From Aromatoleum bremense (GTDB lineage: Bacteria; Pseudomonadota; Gammaproteobacteria; Burkholderiales; Rhodocyclaceae): a DNA stretch of 64,000 bases. The notes beneath the pieces are model-generated. The model was not told the origin of the DNA and did not search any database. It saw only the letters and a program-made list of their open reading frames with translations. Numbering within the stretch: position 1 is the first letter of the stretch; each line of letters starts with the position of its first letter. The DNA is taken from contig NZ_CP059467.1 in the NCBI RefSeq assembly GCF_017894365.1, positions 3,596,001 to 3,660,000 of the forward strand. The letters run 5' to 3'. A program made the position numbers and the translations under genes. This document shows positions 50,523 to 60,476 of the stretch, in pieces.

Positions 50523-50762
50523 ATGATGGAAACCACGACACTGACCTTGCGCGTTCCGACGGAGATGAAGGAACAGCTCGACAAACTGGCTGACGCGACC
50601 CACCGCTCCAAGTCTTACCTGGCTGGTGAAGCCATTCGGCAATATCTTGAACTTGAGGGTTGGCAAATCGGTGAAATACAACAGGCGCTCAAGGAAGCGG
50701 ATGCCAATGATTTCGCATCCGATGATGAAGTCGATGCGGTCATGAGGAAGTATGCCGGTTAA
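50523..50762 (+). CDS. Ribbon-helix-helix antitoxin (RelB/ParD/CopG type)
   Basis: The 79-residue protein has a ribbon-helix-helix DNA-binding start (TTTLTLRVPTEMKEQLDKLADATHRSKSYLAGEAIRQYLE) and an acidic C-terminal tail that would bind the toxin. AAGG lies six bases before ATG 50523; ATG 50505 or 50526 are other choices. It overlaps the toxin gene by 11 bases. It neutralises the toxin and represses the operon. Confidence 0.88.
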   Translation: MMETTTLTLRVPTEMKEQLDKLADATHRSKSYLAGEAIRQYLELEGWQIGEIQQALKEADANDFASDDEVDAVMRKYAG

Positions 50763-51039
50763 GTGGCTGCGTCGTGCTCTGGAGAACCTGGACGACGAAG
50801 CGGCCTACATCGCGGAAGACAACCCGCGCGTGGCGGCGGAGTTCGTTCGGCACATGCGAAATAGTGCCGCAATGCTCGCGGATCACCCCAATATGGGGCG
50901 CCCGGGCCGCATTACCGGAACGAGGGAACTTGTCGTGACCCGTTTCCCGTACATCCTCCCTTATCGCGTGCGAGGCGGTACCGTGGAAGTTCTGCGCGTT
51001 TTCCATACCGCCAGAAAATGGCCCAGGCGGATCAACTGA
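50752..51039 (+). CDS. RelE/ParE-family toxin
   Basis: The 95-residue basic protein has the RelE/ParE fold markers: VKWLRRALENLDDEAAYIAEDNPRVAAEFVRHM, HPNMGRPGRITGTRELVVTRFPYILPYRV and a C-terminal EVLRVFHTARKWP. ParE members poison gyrase and RelE members cut mRNA on the ribosome; the RVFHTARKWP end is common to both. The gene is intact and coupled to the antitoxin. Confidence 0.9.
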   Translation: MPVKWLRRALENLDDEAAYIAEDNPRVAAEFVRHMRNSAAMLADHPNMGRPGRITGTRELVVTRFPYILPYRVRGGTVEVLRVFHTARKWPRRIN

Positions 51040-51199
51040 CCGCCCTTTGCCAAAACCTGGTCCGGGCCGCAGCATGCAGTCGGTTTTCATGCTTCGGCGA
51101 GCGTCGGCTATGGAGAACAAAGCCGAGCAGGTCGGGAACGCTTCGGGAACGCCCGCGGGCGCATCCTTTGCGCACCTTGGTGAAACGGAGGAGCACGCC

Positions 51200-52582
51200 A
51201 TGAGCGACACGATCAAGGCATTGACCGAAGCGGTGCGCGGTCGCGTGATCACCCCCTCGGATTCCGACTACGACGACGCGCGCGCCGTCTACAGCGCCAT
51301 GCACGACCGCAGACCCCGCGCCGTTATCCGCTGCGTGGACTCGGCCGACGTGATGGCCGTGGTCGCCGCCGCCCGCGACGCCGGCCTCGACCTGGCAATT
51401 CGCGGCGGCGGCCACAGCGTTCCCGGCTTCGGCACGGTGGACGACGGCCTGGTCATCGACCTGTCGAGGATGAAGAACGTTCGGGTCGACCCGGTCAAGA
51501 AGATCGCCCGGGTTGGGGGCGGCGCGACGTGGGGGGAGGTCGACCATGCGACCTACCCGTTCGGCCTGGCAGCGGCCGGCGGGATCATTTCGACGACCGG
51601 GGTGGGTGGCCTGACGCTGGGCGGCGGCATCGGCTACCTGACGCGCAGCGTCGGTCTCTCCATCGACAACCTGCTGGCGGCCGACGTCGTGCTTGCCGAT
51701 GGCCGGCAGGTCACCGCGAGCGATTACCAGAACGAGGATTTGTTCTGGGCCCTGCGCGGCGGCGGCGGCAACTTCGGTGTCGTCACCAGCTTCGAGTTTC
51801 AGCTCCACGAGGTCGGTGACATCGTCGGCGGCCCGCTGTTCTACGACTTCGCCGATGCCGCGGCGGTCCTGCAGTGCTACCGCGAATTCATTGCGACTGC
51901 GCCCGAACAGCTCGGCTGCTTCTTCGGCTGGCAGATCGCGCCGCCGCTGCCGTTCATCCCCGCGGACCGGGTCGGGGATCTGTTCTGCGTCCTGGTCACG
52001 TGCTGGAACGGTCCGCACGAGGCGGCCGAGCGAGTGCTCAAGCCACTACGCGATGCTGCCGAAGTGAAGGCGGAGCAGGTCGGCGTGATGCCGTTCCCGG
52101 CCCTGCAAAGCGCCTTCGACGGCCTGGTGCCGAAGGGTATGCAGCATTACTGGAAGGCCGACTTCATCACCGAACTCAGCGACGAGGCGATCGCGGCGCA
52201 CATCGAGCATGGCAAGAGAACGCCGACCATCAGCTCGAGCATGCATCTGCATCCGATCAACGGTGCGGCGCAGCGGGTCGGTGCCAGCGAGACCGCCTTC
52301 GGTCACCGCGACAAGAGTTTTGCGCCGGTGATCGTGGGTGTCTGGTCGGACCCGGCCGACAACGCGGCCAACATCAAGTGGGTGAAGGACTACTACGCCG
52401 CGATTCATCCCCACTCCGGCGGCGACGGGGGCTACGTCAATTTCATGTCCGGCGACGACGATCACCGTGCGCCCGCGAACTACGGCGCCAACTACGAGCG
52501 GCTCGCGGCGGTGAAGGCGGCCTATGACCCGGACAACCTCTTCCACATCAACCAGAACATCGCTCCGGCGAAGGGACACTGA
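51200..52582 (+). CDS. FAD-linked oxidoreductase (berberine-bridge/PCMH type)
   Basis: The 460-residue protein has an FAD-binding PCMH domain (AVIRCVDSADVMAVVAAARDAGLDLAIRGGGHSVPGFGTVDDGLVIDLSRM) containing the His of RGGGHS that commonly links FAD. It continues with GGGATWGEVDHATYPFGLA and GGIGYLTRSVGLS, and ends with the BBE domain NYERLAAVKAAYDPDNLFHINQNI. The substrate is unknown; relatives oxidise sugars, alkaloids or aromatic compounds. GGAGGA precedes ATG 51200. The 160 bases before it hold no gene. Confidence 0.92.
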   Translation: MSDTIKALTEAVRGRVITPSDSDYDDARAVYSAMHDRRPRAVIRCVDSADVMAVVAAARDAGLDLAIRGGGHSVPGFGTVDDGLVIDLSRMKNVRVDPVKKIARVGGGATWGEVDHATYPFGLAAAGGIISTTGVGGLTLGGGIGYLTRSVGLSIDNLLAADVVLADGRQVTASDYQNEDLFWALRGGGGNFGVVTSFEFQLHEVGDIVGGPLFYDFADAAAVLQCYREFIATAPEQLGCFFGWQIAPPLPFIPADRVGDLFCVLVTCWNGPHEAAERVLKPLRDAAEVKAEQVGVMPFPALQSAFDGLVPKGMQHYWKADFITELSDEAIAAHIEHGKRTPTISSSMHLHPINGAAQRVGASETAFGHRDKSFAPVIVGVWSDPADNAANIKWVKDYYAAIHPHSGGDGGYVNFMSGDDDHRAPANYGANYERLAAVKAAYDPDNLFHINQNIAPAKGH

Positions 52583-52606
52583 GCATCGCGGCGTTCATCC
52601 ATTACG

Positions 52607-52637
52607 GAAAACCCCAGATCGTTATCGACGTCTGGGG
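52607..52637 (-). terminator. Rho-independent terminator of serA
   Basis: On the minus strand CCCCAGA and TCTGGGG pair and are followed by TTTT. The site begins about 45 bases past the serA stop. Confidence 0.7.
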
Positions 52638-52680
52638 GGCCGGGATGCTGGCGCTCGCGTTTTACTGATGCGACGGAAAC

Positions 52681-53910
52681 TTAGCAGATCAGCCGGCAGC
52701 GTATCGTCCCGTCGATCGCGTTGAGTTCGTCGAACGCCACCTGGCGCGCTTCGGCCTCGACGTCGATGACGACGTAGCCGACGTGCTGGGTCGTCTGCAG
52801 GTACTGCGCGACGATGTTGAGCCCGGCTTTCGAAATCCGCTCGTTGATGCGCGCGAGCATGCCCGGGACGTTGTGGTGGATGTGCAGGACGCGGCACTGG
52901 CCTTCGTGGGCGGGCAGCGACACTTCGGGGAAATTCACCGCTGAAATCGTCGATCCGTTGTTCGCATAGCGCGCGAGCTTGGCTGCGACCTCGCGGCCGA
53001 TGTTTGCCTGCGCCTCGGCCGTCGAGCCGCCGATGTGCGGCGTCAGGATGACGTTGTCGAAGCGCAGCAGCGGGGAGACGAAAGGCTCATCGTTGGACTT
53101 CGGTTCGGCTGGGAACACGTCGATGGCCGCGCCGAGCAGATGGCCGGACGCGAGCGCGTCGGCGAGGGCGTCGATGTCGACGACCGTGCCGCGCGACGCG
53201 TTGATGAGGAAGCTGCCCGGCTTCATCGCGGCAAGGCGGGCGGCGTCCATCATGTTCCGCGTCGCCGGGGTTTCGGGGACGTGCAGGCTGACGACGTCCG
53301 ACGCGGCCAGCAGCTCTTCGAGCGACCCCAGTTGATGCGCGTTGCCGAGCGACAGCTTGGCCTCGATGTCGTGGTACACGACCTTCATGCCGAAGTGCTC
53401 GGCGAGCACGCCGACCTGCGTGCCGATATGGCCATAGCCGACGATGCCGAGCGTCTTGCCGCGGATCTCCCACGAATTGCTCGCGCTCTTCATCCATCCG
53501 CCGCGGTGCAGCAGCGCGTTTTTCTCCGGAATGCCGCGCATCAGCATGACGATCTCGGCGAGCACGAGCTCGGCCACGCTGCGGGTATTCGAGAACGGCG
53601 CGTTGAACACCGGGATGCCGAGCAGCGCCGCCGCCTCGAGGTCGACCTGGTTCGTGCCGATGCAGAAGCAGCCGATGCCGAGCAATTCCGGCGCGTGCCT
53701 CAGCACTTCCTCGGTGAGCCGCGTGCGCGAGCGGATGCCGACGAAATCCGCGTCGGCGATCGCGTGGATGAGTTCGTCGCCTGCCAGCGCCCCGGGACGC
53801 GCGTCGACGCGCGAATAGCCGCTCGTGCCGAGCGTCTCGACCGCAGTCGCATGAATGCCTTCGAGCAGCACGAACCTGAAATCGAGGTGGTGCAGCGGTG
53901 AATTTTGCAT
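52681..53910 (-). CDS. serA: D-3-phosphoglycerate dehydrogenase
   Basis: The 409-residue protein has the SerA layout: substrate domain, NAD domain with GKTLGIVGYGHIGTQVGVLAEHFGMKVVYHD, catalytic Arg in LINASRGTVVD, Glu in AIDVFPAEPKSN and His in LTPHIGGSTAEAQ, and a C-terminal ACT domain (CRVLHIHHNVPGMLARINERISKAGLNI) that binds serine for feedback control. It catalyses the first step of serine synthesis. GGAGG precedes ATG 53910. It stands alone with its own terminator. Confidence 0.96.
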   Translation of the reverse strand: MQNSPLHHLDFRFVLLEGIHATAVETLGTSGYSRVDARPGALAGDELIHAIADADFVGIRSRTRLTEEVLRHAPELLGIGCFCIGTNQVDLEAAALLGIPVFNAPFSNTRSVAELVLAEIVMLMRGIPEKNALLHRGGWMKSASNSWEIRGKTLGIVGYGHIGTQVGVLAEHFGMKVVYHDIEAKLSLGNAHQLGSLEELLAASDVVSLHVPETPATRNMMDAARLAAMKPGSFLINASRGTVVDIDALADALASGHLLGAAIDVFPAEPKSNDEPFVSPLLRFDNVILTPHIGGSTAEAQANIGREVAAKLARYANNGSTISAVNFPEVSLPAHEGQCRVLHIHHNVPGMLARINERISKAGLNIVAQYLQTTQHVGYVVIDVEAEARQVAFDELNAIDGTIRCRLIC

Positions 53911-54178
53911 GATCGGGCCTCCGTGCGGTGAATGCTCGGTCGAGCAATTGCGGTGCCTCGCCAAGCGGCACTGAATGCGTGCTATCGACGCCGCAGGTCG
54001 CGGCGCAGCCCCGGTGAGGGACAGCAACGCGAGGCCCAGCGCGGGCCACTTCATCAATCCGATCGAGGAAAACACCATGAACAAGTACAAGTCAAGCCTG
54101 CCCACCGACCCCGGCTCGCCGCGATTGTCGCCTTGACGCGGCTGGGGGCTCCTTCTACAATTCGCGCTCTTCGCCGAC

Positions 54179-54253
54179 GGGCGGTTAGCTCAGCGGTAGA
54201 GCACTGCCTTCACACGGCAGGGGTCACTGGTTCGATCCCAGTACCGCCCACCA
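54179..54253 (+). tRNA. tRNA-Val (anticodon CAC)
   Basis: The 75-base cloverleaf has acceptor stem GGGCGGT/ACCGCCC, D-loop AGCTCAGCGGTAGAGC, anticodon stem CTGCC/GGCAG with loop TTCACAC (anticodon CAC, reads GTG), T-loop GGTTCGATCCC, and an encoded CCA end. Confidence 0.97.
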
Positions 54254-54281
54254 GTTTCCGGCGAAGACACCGCAGCCCCCG

Positions 54282-54356
54282 GGGCGGTTAGCTCAGCGGT
54301 AGAGCACTGCCTTCACACGGCAGGGGTCACTGGTTCGATCCCAGTACCGCCCACCA
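54282..54356 (+). tRNA. tRNA-Val (anticodon CAC), second identical copy
   Basis: Identical over all 75 bases to the copy at 54179-54253, separated by 28 bases and surely cotranscribed. Confidence 0.97.
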
Positions 54357-54363
54357 GACACGA

Positions 54364-54397
54364 CCCTGAAGCTGCCCGGCTTCGGGGTTTTTGTTTT
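54364..54397 (+). terminator. Rho-independent terminator after the tRNA pair
   Basis: CCCTGAAGC pairs with GCTTCGGGG around TGCCCG, followed by TTTTTGTTTTT. Confidence 0.9.
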
Positions 54398-54493
54398 TAT
54401 GCCTCCGCCCGCCGTAGTCCCGTCACGACAGGGGACGTCCGGGCGAAGGCGTAGAATCCAGAACTTTCGACCTGGCCCCGAGCCCCTATCCCG

Positions 54494-55891
54494 ATGGCTT
54501 CCAACGTTCGCACCCGTTTCGCCCCGAGCCCGACCGGCTACCTCCACATCGGCGGGGCGCGTACCGCCCTGTTCTCGTGGGCGTTCGCCCGCCGGCATGG
54601 CGGAACCTTCATCCTCCGCATCGAGGACACCGACGTCGCGCGCTCGACGCCCGCAGCGGTGCAGGCGATCCTCGACGGCATGAGCTGGCTCGGGCTCGAC
54701 GCCGACGAAGGGCCGTTCTACCAGATGCAGCGCATGGATCGCTACAAGGCGGTGATCCGCGAGATGCTCGCCGCAGGCACCGCCTACCACTGCTATGCGT
54801 CCACGGAGGAACTCGACCGCATGCGCGAGGAGCAGCGCGCGCGCGGCGAAAAACCGCGTTATGACGGGCGCTGGCGGCCCGAGCCGGGCAAGGTGCTGCC
54901 CGCGCCGCCCGCCGGCGTCGAGCCGGTCGTGCGTTTCCGCAACCCCGTCGACGGCGTCGTCGCGTGGGACGACCTCGTGAAAGGGCGCATCGAGATTGCG
55001 AATGCCGAACTCGACGACCTCGTCATCGCGCGCGCCGACGGCACGCCGACCTACAATTTCTGCGTCGTCGTCGATGACCGGGACATGGGCATCACGCACG
55101 TGATCCGCGGCGACGACCATGTGAACAACACGCCGCGCCAGATCAACATCCTGCGCGCGCTCGGCGCGGAGGTGCCGCTGTATGCGCACCTGTCGATGAT
55201 CCTCGGCGACGACGGCACGAAGCTGTCGAAGCGCCACGGTGCGGTCAGCGTGATGCAGTACTTCGATGACGGCTACCTGCCGGAGGCGGTCATCAACTAT
55301 CTCGCGCGTCTCGGCTGGAGCCATGGCGACGACGAAATCTTCACGCGCGAACAGTTCGTCGACTGGTTCGATCTCGACCACATCACACCGTCGGCGGCGC
55401 AGTTCAACACCGAGAAGCTCAACTGGCTCAACGCGCACTACATCAAGCACAGCGACGACACCAAGCTCGCGGCGGATGTCGCCAGCCGGCTCGCGCGGCG
55501 CGGCGTCGACCCGGAAGCCGGGCCGCGGCTCGAATCGGTCGTCGCGCTGTACAAGGAGCGGGTCGCGAACCTGAACGAGCTCGCGGATGCGGCCGAACTT
55601 TACTGCGTCGAGGTCCACCCGTCCTACGAGCTGCTCGCGCAGCACCTGACCGACGCGGCCAGGGCGGCGCTCGCAAGCCTGAAGGCGCGTCTTGCCGATG
55701 TGGCGTGGGAAAAGCCAGCGCTGAACCAGGCGATCAAGGACACGATGGCCGAGCACGGCCTGAAAATGCCGCAGGTTGCGATTCCGCTGCGTGTCGCCAC
55801 GCTGGGCGTGGCACAGACGCCAGCGATCGACGCCGTGCTCGAGGTCCTCGAGCGTGAGCGGGTGCTGAAGCGAATCGGCCGCTACGTCTGA
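54494..55891 (+). CDS. gltX: Glutamyl-tRNA synthetase
   Basis: The 465-residue class I synthetase starts [24 protein letters not shown], which contains the HIGH motif (HIGG). It has [19 protein letters not shown] and the KMSKS-type loop [14 protein letters not shown] near residue 240. Length is standard for bacterial GluRS. It charges tRNA-Glu in the cytoplasm. The start ATG 54494 lacks a strong Shine-Dalgarno but fits the conserved N-terminus. It follows the tRNA terminator and has its own promoter by position. Confidence 0.97.
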   Translation: MASNVRTRFAPSPTGYLHIGGARTALFSWAFARRHGGTFILRIEDTDVARSTPAAVQAILDGMSWLGLDADEGPFYQMQRMDRYKAVIREMLAAGTAYHCYASTEELDRMREEQRARGEKPRYDGRWRPEPGKVLPAPPAGVEPVVRFRNPVDGVVAWDDLVKGRIEIANAELDDLVIARADGTPTYNFCVVVDDRDMGITHVIRGDDHVNNTPRQINILRALGAEVPLYAHLSMILGDDGTKLSKRHGAVSVMQYFDDGYLPEAVINYLARLGWSHGDDEIFTREQFVDWFDLDHITPSAAQFNTEKLNWLNAHYIKHSDDTKLAADVASRLARRGVDPEAGPRLESVVALYKERVANLNELADAAELYCVEVHPSYELLAQHLTDAARAALASLKARLADVAWEKPALNQAIKDTMAEHGLKMPQVAIPLRVATLGVAQTPAIDAVLEVLERERVLKRIGRYV

Positions 55892-55987
55892 CCGGAGCGG
55901 TCGACGGCGGAATCCTCCGGCCCCGGCCCCGGGGTAGTGCCGACCTCCCGGTCGGTTACCGACGCAGGCAGGCGCAGGCGCGAAACG

Positions 55988-56024
55988 AAAAAAAACCCCG
56001 CGCCGCATAAGCGGTTTCGCGGGG
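55988..56024 (-). terminator. Strong rho-independent terminator of the phasin gene
   Basis: CCCCGCG and CGCGGGG enclose an inner stem CCGC-ATAA-GCGG. On the minus strand the hairpin is followed by eight T residues. It lies 70 bases past the phasin stop. Confidence 0.92.
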
Positions 56025-56092
56025 ATGGGTTCATTTCGCACCCAACCCGGGGGTTCCCCGGGACTTGCGGAGGATTTCCTTCTGGCTGCCGG

Positions 56093-56647
56093 TCAGGCGA
56101 CCTTGCGCGCTTGCTTCGTCGTCGCGGTCACCATCGGCTGCAGTGCGTTGCTGGCGGCAGCGAGGTTCGACTCGGTGACGTCGCGGGTCGTCTTGATCAT
56201 GTTCTCGTACGTGGCGCTGGCATTGCTCATTGCTTTCTTCATCGCGGCGACGATGTCGGTCGCGCCGCTCGGGCCCGCTTTGGCGACGCTGTCGAGCAGC
56301 TCATGCACCGACTCCGATACTTCGTTCAAGCGCTGTGTATTCAGCTCCGCCACCTCGCTCTGGGTCTTGGCGCAGAGCTCGTTGAAGCTGCGGAAGTATT
56401 CCGCGGCCTGTTCGAACATCTTGCCTTGCGTACCCATGCGCGCCGCGATCTGGTCGCGCATGTCATTGCTCGCAGTCAGCGGCGCGGCATTCGCGGTCGC
56501 CGTGCCGCACAGCGTGCGGGCGGCCTCGATGTTGAGCGCGACGAGCCGCTCGGCCGCATTCAGGACGATGTCGGCGAACGACTGGAAAGCCTGGATATTG
56601 CCGTTTGCTGCCTGCGTCAGTTTCTGTACGGAAGGAAGAGTATTCAT
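56093..56647 (-). CDS. Phasin (polyhydroxyalkanoate granule-associated protein)
   Basis: The 184-residue all-helical protein has the phasin_2 type sequence (VQKLTQAANGNIQAFQSFADIVLNAAERLVALNIEAARTLC, EQAAEYFRSFNELCAKTQSEVAELNTQRLNEVSESVHELLDSV) and an Ala/Thr-rich end with basic KQARKVA. It coats PHA granules and controls their number and size. The next 259 bases upstream (56648-56906) hold no gene; an AT-rich stretch near 56785-56810 may carry its promoter. Confidence 0.9.
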   Translation of the reverse strand: MNTLPSVQKLTQAANGNIQAFQSFADIVLNAAERLVALNIEAARTLCGTATANAAPLTASNDMRDQIAARMGTQGKMFEQAAEYFRSFNELCAKTQSEVAELNTQRLNEVSESVHELLDSVAKAGPSGATDIVAAMKKAMSNASATYENMIKTTRDVTESNLAAASNALQPMVTATTKQARKVA

Positions 56648-56906
56648 ATTTGAATTCCTAAAAGCATATGCGCATTCTGATCTCGTCGAAACGAGCTCCG
56701 TTACCCAGCCTCAAAAGCGTCGGGAGGCCTGCTGCCATCTTGCCGGACGCGGTCCCTCGTCGATGTCGCGGGCCGAATCCAAATGCATAATAACACTATC
56801 ACTATGGGCAGGTGGAATGCTACGTGCAGACCCAACTTGGGGACATACAGCGACCGGTGTGTTTCGCGTCCCTGAAAACAGGTAGTCTGCGCAACACACT
56901 CTCCAG

Positions 56907-57554
56907 TCAGCCCGAAACGGTCGTTATCCCGCTGCGAATCGCGTACTTCGTCAGTTCGGCAACGCTGTGCAGATCGAGCTTGCGCATGATGTTGCGGCGG
57001 TGCACCTCGACGGTCGACGGCGCCAGGTGCAGCCGGTCGGCGATGCGCGTCGACGTGTAGCCCTCGGCGATCAGCTGCAGCACCTGGCGCTCGCGCGCGG
57101 TGATGCGGGGCGCCGAGATGTCCTTCGGTGCGTTGTCGAGCAGCGCGCTGGTGACCGTCGCGGCGACGTCCGGGCAGAGGTAGGTCTTGGACTGCTGCAC
57201 GGTGTGGATCGCGCGCAACAACTCGTCGCCGGCCTCGGCCTTCGTCACGTAGCCGGTCGCCCCCGCGTTGAGCAGGTCCAGCACGAACTGGCGGTCGGAG
57301 AATGCCGAGAGCCCGATGACGCGCACGTGCGGGCGGATCGCGAGCAGGCGGCGCGTCGCCTCGATGCCGTTCATCCCCGGCATGCCGATGTCGACGCAGG
57401 CGATGTCGACCGGCTGGTGGCTGATGAGGTCGATCAGTTCGTCGCCGTTGCTCGCTTCGCCGACGATGCGGATTCCCGGCTCCTTCTCGAGCATCGCGCG
57501 CAGCGCGTGACGAAACATCTGGTGGTCGTCGGCCAGTACGATGCGGATCGTCAT
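56907..57554 (-). CDS. NarL/FixJ-type response regulator
   Basis: The 215-residue protein has a receiver domain (LADDHQMFRHAL, phospho-acceptor Asp in IACVDIGMPGMNG, Lys in GYVTKAEAG) and a LuxR-type helix-turn-helix (ITARERQVLQLIAEGYTSTRIADRLHLAPSTVEVHRRNIMRKL). ATG 57554 overlaps the stop of the kinase gene as ATGA, so the two form one operon and a cognate pair. Confidence 0.95.
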   Translation of the reverse strand: MTIRIVLADDHQMFRHALRAMLEKEPGIRIVGEASNGDELIDLISHQPVDIACVDIGMPGMNGIEATRRLLAIRPHVRVIGLSAFSDRQFVLDLLNAGATGYVTKAEAGDELLRAIHTVQQSKTYLCPDVAATVTSALLDNAPKDISAPRITARERQVLQLIAEGYTSTRIADRLHLAPSTVEVHRRNIMRKLDLHSVAELTKYAIRSGITTVSG

Positions 57555-60034
57555 AGGAGCCCCGGTCCTGCCTGGAGCAGACGGTCGCTCGCGCGTCGCG
57601 AAGGATGCTGGCGCGTTTTCCATAGGGTGTTCAGTGCATGAAGGTCGAAGGTCACGGTGATTTCCGTCCCGGATTCAGGGTTTGATGTGATGGTGAAGCG
57701 GCCACCCGCGAACTCCGCCCGTTCCTTCATCGTGATCAGTCCGAGACCGGGCCTGGAACCGCTTTCGCCCAGCAGACAGGAGTCGAAGCCGACCCCGTCG
57801 TCGGAAATCTTCATGATTAGGGCGTCGTCGGTTTCCGCCAGCTGGAGGTGGATCGTTCCCGCATCGGCATGCTTGGCGCAGTTCGTGAGCGCTTCCTGGG
57901 CGATGCGGAACAGCAGCGACTGAACGTTCGGCAGAAGCTGGGTCTTGAGAGGTGCCAGATCGAGGCGTACCGCGATGCCGGTCCTGCGCGCGAACTGTTG
58001 CGCATAGTCCTGCAGCGCCGGGATCAGGCCGGCGTAGTCGAGCGTCGCCGGACGAAGGTTCGTGCAGATCTCCCGAATGCCGGTAGCGGTGTCGAGCAGG
58101 AGGGCCTGGGCGTCGCCGAGCATCGGTTCCAGCTCGGCCAATACCGATGCCGGCAGCGCGCACGCGAGGTTCGACAGCGTCAGCTGCAGCGCAGCGAGGT
58201 TCGGGCTTGCGCGGTCGTGAAGTTCGCCGGCCAGTTTGCGCCGTTCGTTTTCCTGCACGTCGACCATGTGTCGCGACAGTTCGGCGAGGCGCGCTTCATG
58301 CGCGGCGCGCTCGATCTCGAGCTGCTTGCGCGCCGAGTTGTCCGACAGCATCGTGCGGGTCGCGACGAAGTGGCCGGCGGTATCGAGGATCGCCGTCGAG
58401 TCGACCTGCACCGGCAGCCTCGATCCGTCGCTGCGGATCAGTTCGAGCTCCAGGCTCTGCAAGAGGCCGGTCTGCTTCAGGCGCAGGAACTGATCCAGAA
58501 AGACCGGCTGGCTGTCGGGACTCAGGATGTCGGTCACCCTCATCCTGCCGACGACCTCCTCGCGCGCGTAGCCGAGCCAGTTCAGCGCGGTGTCGTTGAT
58601 GCGGATGATGACGCCGTCGGCGTCGATCGACTGGTAGCCGCACGGCGCGTTCTGATAGAGATCCTCGATTTCGAGCGTCTTGCGGCGAAGCTGCTGTTCG
58701 GTGAGCATGCGCTCGGTGATGTCCTGGACGGTTCCGAACAGCTTGTACACCCACCTGTCGGCGTCCTTCAGCGGGACGATCTGGGTTGTGTGGTGACGCA
58801 CCGCGCCGGACGGAAGGATGATCGTCTGTTCGAGTTCGCAGCGCTCGCCGGTCTCCATTGCGTGGCGGAAGCGGGCGCGGGTTTGTTCACGCGTATCCGG
58901 CTCATAGTAGGCGAGGGCCTCGTCGAGGTCCGGCGCGCCCATTTCCAGCGGGCGTTCGAAGAGATGGAAGAGCTCGGGTGACCACGTCATCGCGCCGGTT
59001 TCGCGCTCGAGTTCCCAGTCGCCGATCCGGCCCACCGCCTGCGCTTCCTGCAGGCGTGCCTCGCTTGCCCGCAACGCGGCCTCGGTGTGGCAGCGCAGCG
59101 CCTCGCGGTCGAAATGGTCGAGCGCGAAGGAAACGTTGTCCGCCATCTCTTCGAGCAGCGCGACCGCCTCGTCGTCGAAACGATGCGCCTTGCCGCCGTA
59201 GACGTTCAGCGTGCCGAACAGCGCGCCGTTGCGCTGCAGGGGCAGGGAAACGAGGCACGCCAGACCGTGAGCGGCTGCGGCGGCATGCCACGCAGCGAGG
59301 TCGGGATCTGCCGCGATGTCCGGCACGATCGACGCCACCAGGTCGCGGCCCGCCGGGTCAGCGGGGGCATAGCGCTCCATGCTGCCGGGACTCGCCCCTG
59401 TCCTGATGCCGTCCACGTAGGAAGCAGCGGGGCCTGCGGCCTCGACCGGGATGATGTAACCGCTCAGCGGGTCGTGAAGCCCGATCCACGCGAGCTTGAA
59501 ACCGCAGTGGCGGATGCAGGCGTCGCACACCGCGCGATATACCTCCTCAGGCTTCGAGCTGCGCATCACCGCCTTGTTGGTGTCCGAGATTGCGCCGTAA
59601 AGCTGGGAAAGGCGAAGCGACCGGGCGCTGGAAAGCTGTTTCCCGATGGCGTCGAACCGGCCCATCAACGCGATCGACGGCTGGAGGCCGAAATGTTCCG
59701 CGACGCGTTCGAGATCGAGCTCGACGCTGTGTCCGATGCGCGACTGGCCGGAAAGGACCCCGACCAGGTGGCTCGCCTTGCCCGCCGCGGCTTCCCTGAC
59801 CGCGCGCTTGATGTTCAGCGTGCCGATCCCCCACCTTTCCCAGCCCGGAGCCGACCATAGCGGCTTCCCGACGATTTCGTCCGCCGGGATGTCGAAGAAC
59901 GCAACGAGGCTCCGGTTTGCCCGCAAGAGCGTGCCGTCGCAGCTCAGCAGGCCCAGCATCTGGTCGGTGCTGTCGACGAGGGCGGCGTCCACATTCGCAG
60001 GAGCGATCCGCGCTGCCCGATTATTCCCGGTCAT
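57551..60034 (-). CDS. Soluble PAS/GAF sensor histidine kinase, NarX-type catalytic end
   Basis: The 827-residue protein has a PAS region at 15-110, a GAF domain (about 165-310), and further PAS domains (about 330-440 and 455-575). The HisKA_3 dimerisation domain has its phospho-His in RRKLAGELHDRASPNLAAL, and the ATPase domain has RIAQEALTNCAKHADA and GVGFDS...GLGLITMKERA. No membrane helices are seen, so the signal is probably sensed in the cytoplasm. ATG 60034 is chosen over TTG 60037. It phosphorylates the regulator at 56907. Confidence 0.93.
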   Translation of the reverse strand: MTGNNRAARIAPANVDAALVDSTDQMLGLLSCDGTLLRANRSLVAFFDIPADEIVGKPLWSAPGWERWGIGTLNIKRAVREAAAGKASHLVGVLSGQSRIGHSVELDLERVAEHFGLQPSIALMGRFDAIGKQLSSARSLRLSQLYGAISDTNKAVMRSSKPEEVYRAVCDACIRHCGFKLAWIGLHDPLSGYIIPVEAAGPAASYVDGIRTGASPGSMERYAPADPAGRDLVASIVPDIAADPDLAAWHAAAAAHGLACLVSLPLQRNGALFGTLNVYGGKAHRFDDEAVALLEEMADNVSFALDHFDREALRCHTEAALRASEARLQEAQAVGRIGDWELERETGAMTWSPELFHLFERPLEMGAPDLDEALAYYEPDTREQTRARFRHAMETGERCELEQTIILPSGAVRHHTTQIVPLKDADRWVYKLFGTVQDITERMLTEQQLRRKTLEIEDLYQNAPCGYQSIDADGVIIRINDTALNWLGYAREEVVGRMRVTDILSPDSQPVFLDQFLRLKQTGLLQSLELELIRSDGSRLPVQVDSTAILDTAGHFVATRTMLSDNSARKQLEIERAAHEARLAELSRHMVDVQENERRKLAGELHDRASPNLAALQLTLSNLACALPASVLAELEPMLGDAQALLLDTATGIREICTNLRPATLDYAGLIPALQDYAQQFARRTGIAVRLDLAPLKTQLLPNVQSLLFRIAQEALTNCAKHADAGTIHLQLAETDDALIMKISDDGVGFDSCLLGESGSRPGLGLITMKERAEFAGGRFTITSNPESGTEITVTFDLHALNTLWKTRQHPSRRASDRLLQAGPGLL

Positions 60035-60476
60035 CAAGTACCCACTTTTCGAACTGTTGCGCTGCGTCGGTTACAGGAGAGCCGGCTCGTTTTCCACCAG
60101 TCATCCTGCACTCCCGCCGCACTCGGCTGCACGGGCGCGTTCGCGCTTCATGCTTCCGGTACGGGCAAACGAAATAAACGCTGATTTCAGGGAAGCCCGC
60201 AGCGCGGGCATCCGGAATCCGGTTGTCTCCTCCACCCGGATCGGTCCGACCCGCAGGTCGGTCATCATGCGGCTCGATAATTCCATCGCGCGTACCTTCA
60301 TCTGGACATCATGATTCCGGGGCGTCACGCCGCCTGTGCCGGCAGCTCGGGAAATCGGCCTGCTGTTTTTTCGAGTAGTTTCAAGTCGGCCCGATCTTAC
60401 GCATGGGGGGAGGGGGCGCAAATACCGTAAAGCGTGTAGCTGTGGCGGCAACATGTGTACTCATGATAGATGCAAA
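60035..60476. other. Intergenic stretch between the kinase and mnmC
   Basis: No supported gene is seen. Several short inverted repeats occur (for example GCCCGC-AGC-GCGGGC near 60188-60205). The kinase promoter must lie here, but no clear -35/-10 or -24/-12 site was identified. A minus-strand frame at 60101-60454 lacks coding character. Confidence 0.4.

Noticed and set aside
60101..60454. A 117-codon minus-strand frame upstream of the kinase
   Set aside because: No ribosome site, no recognisable family, and composition unlike a folded protein. Possible but unsupported.
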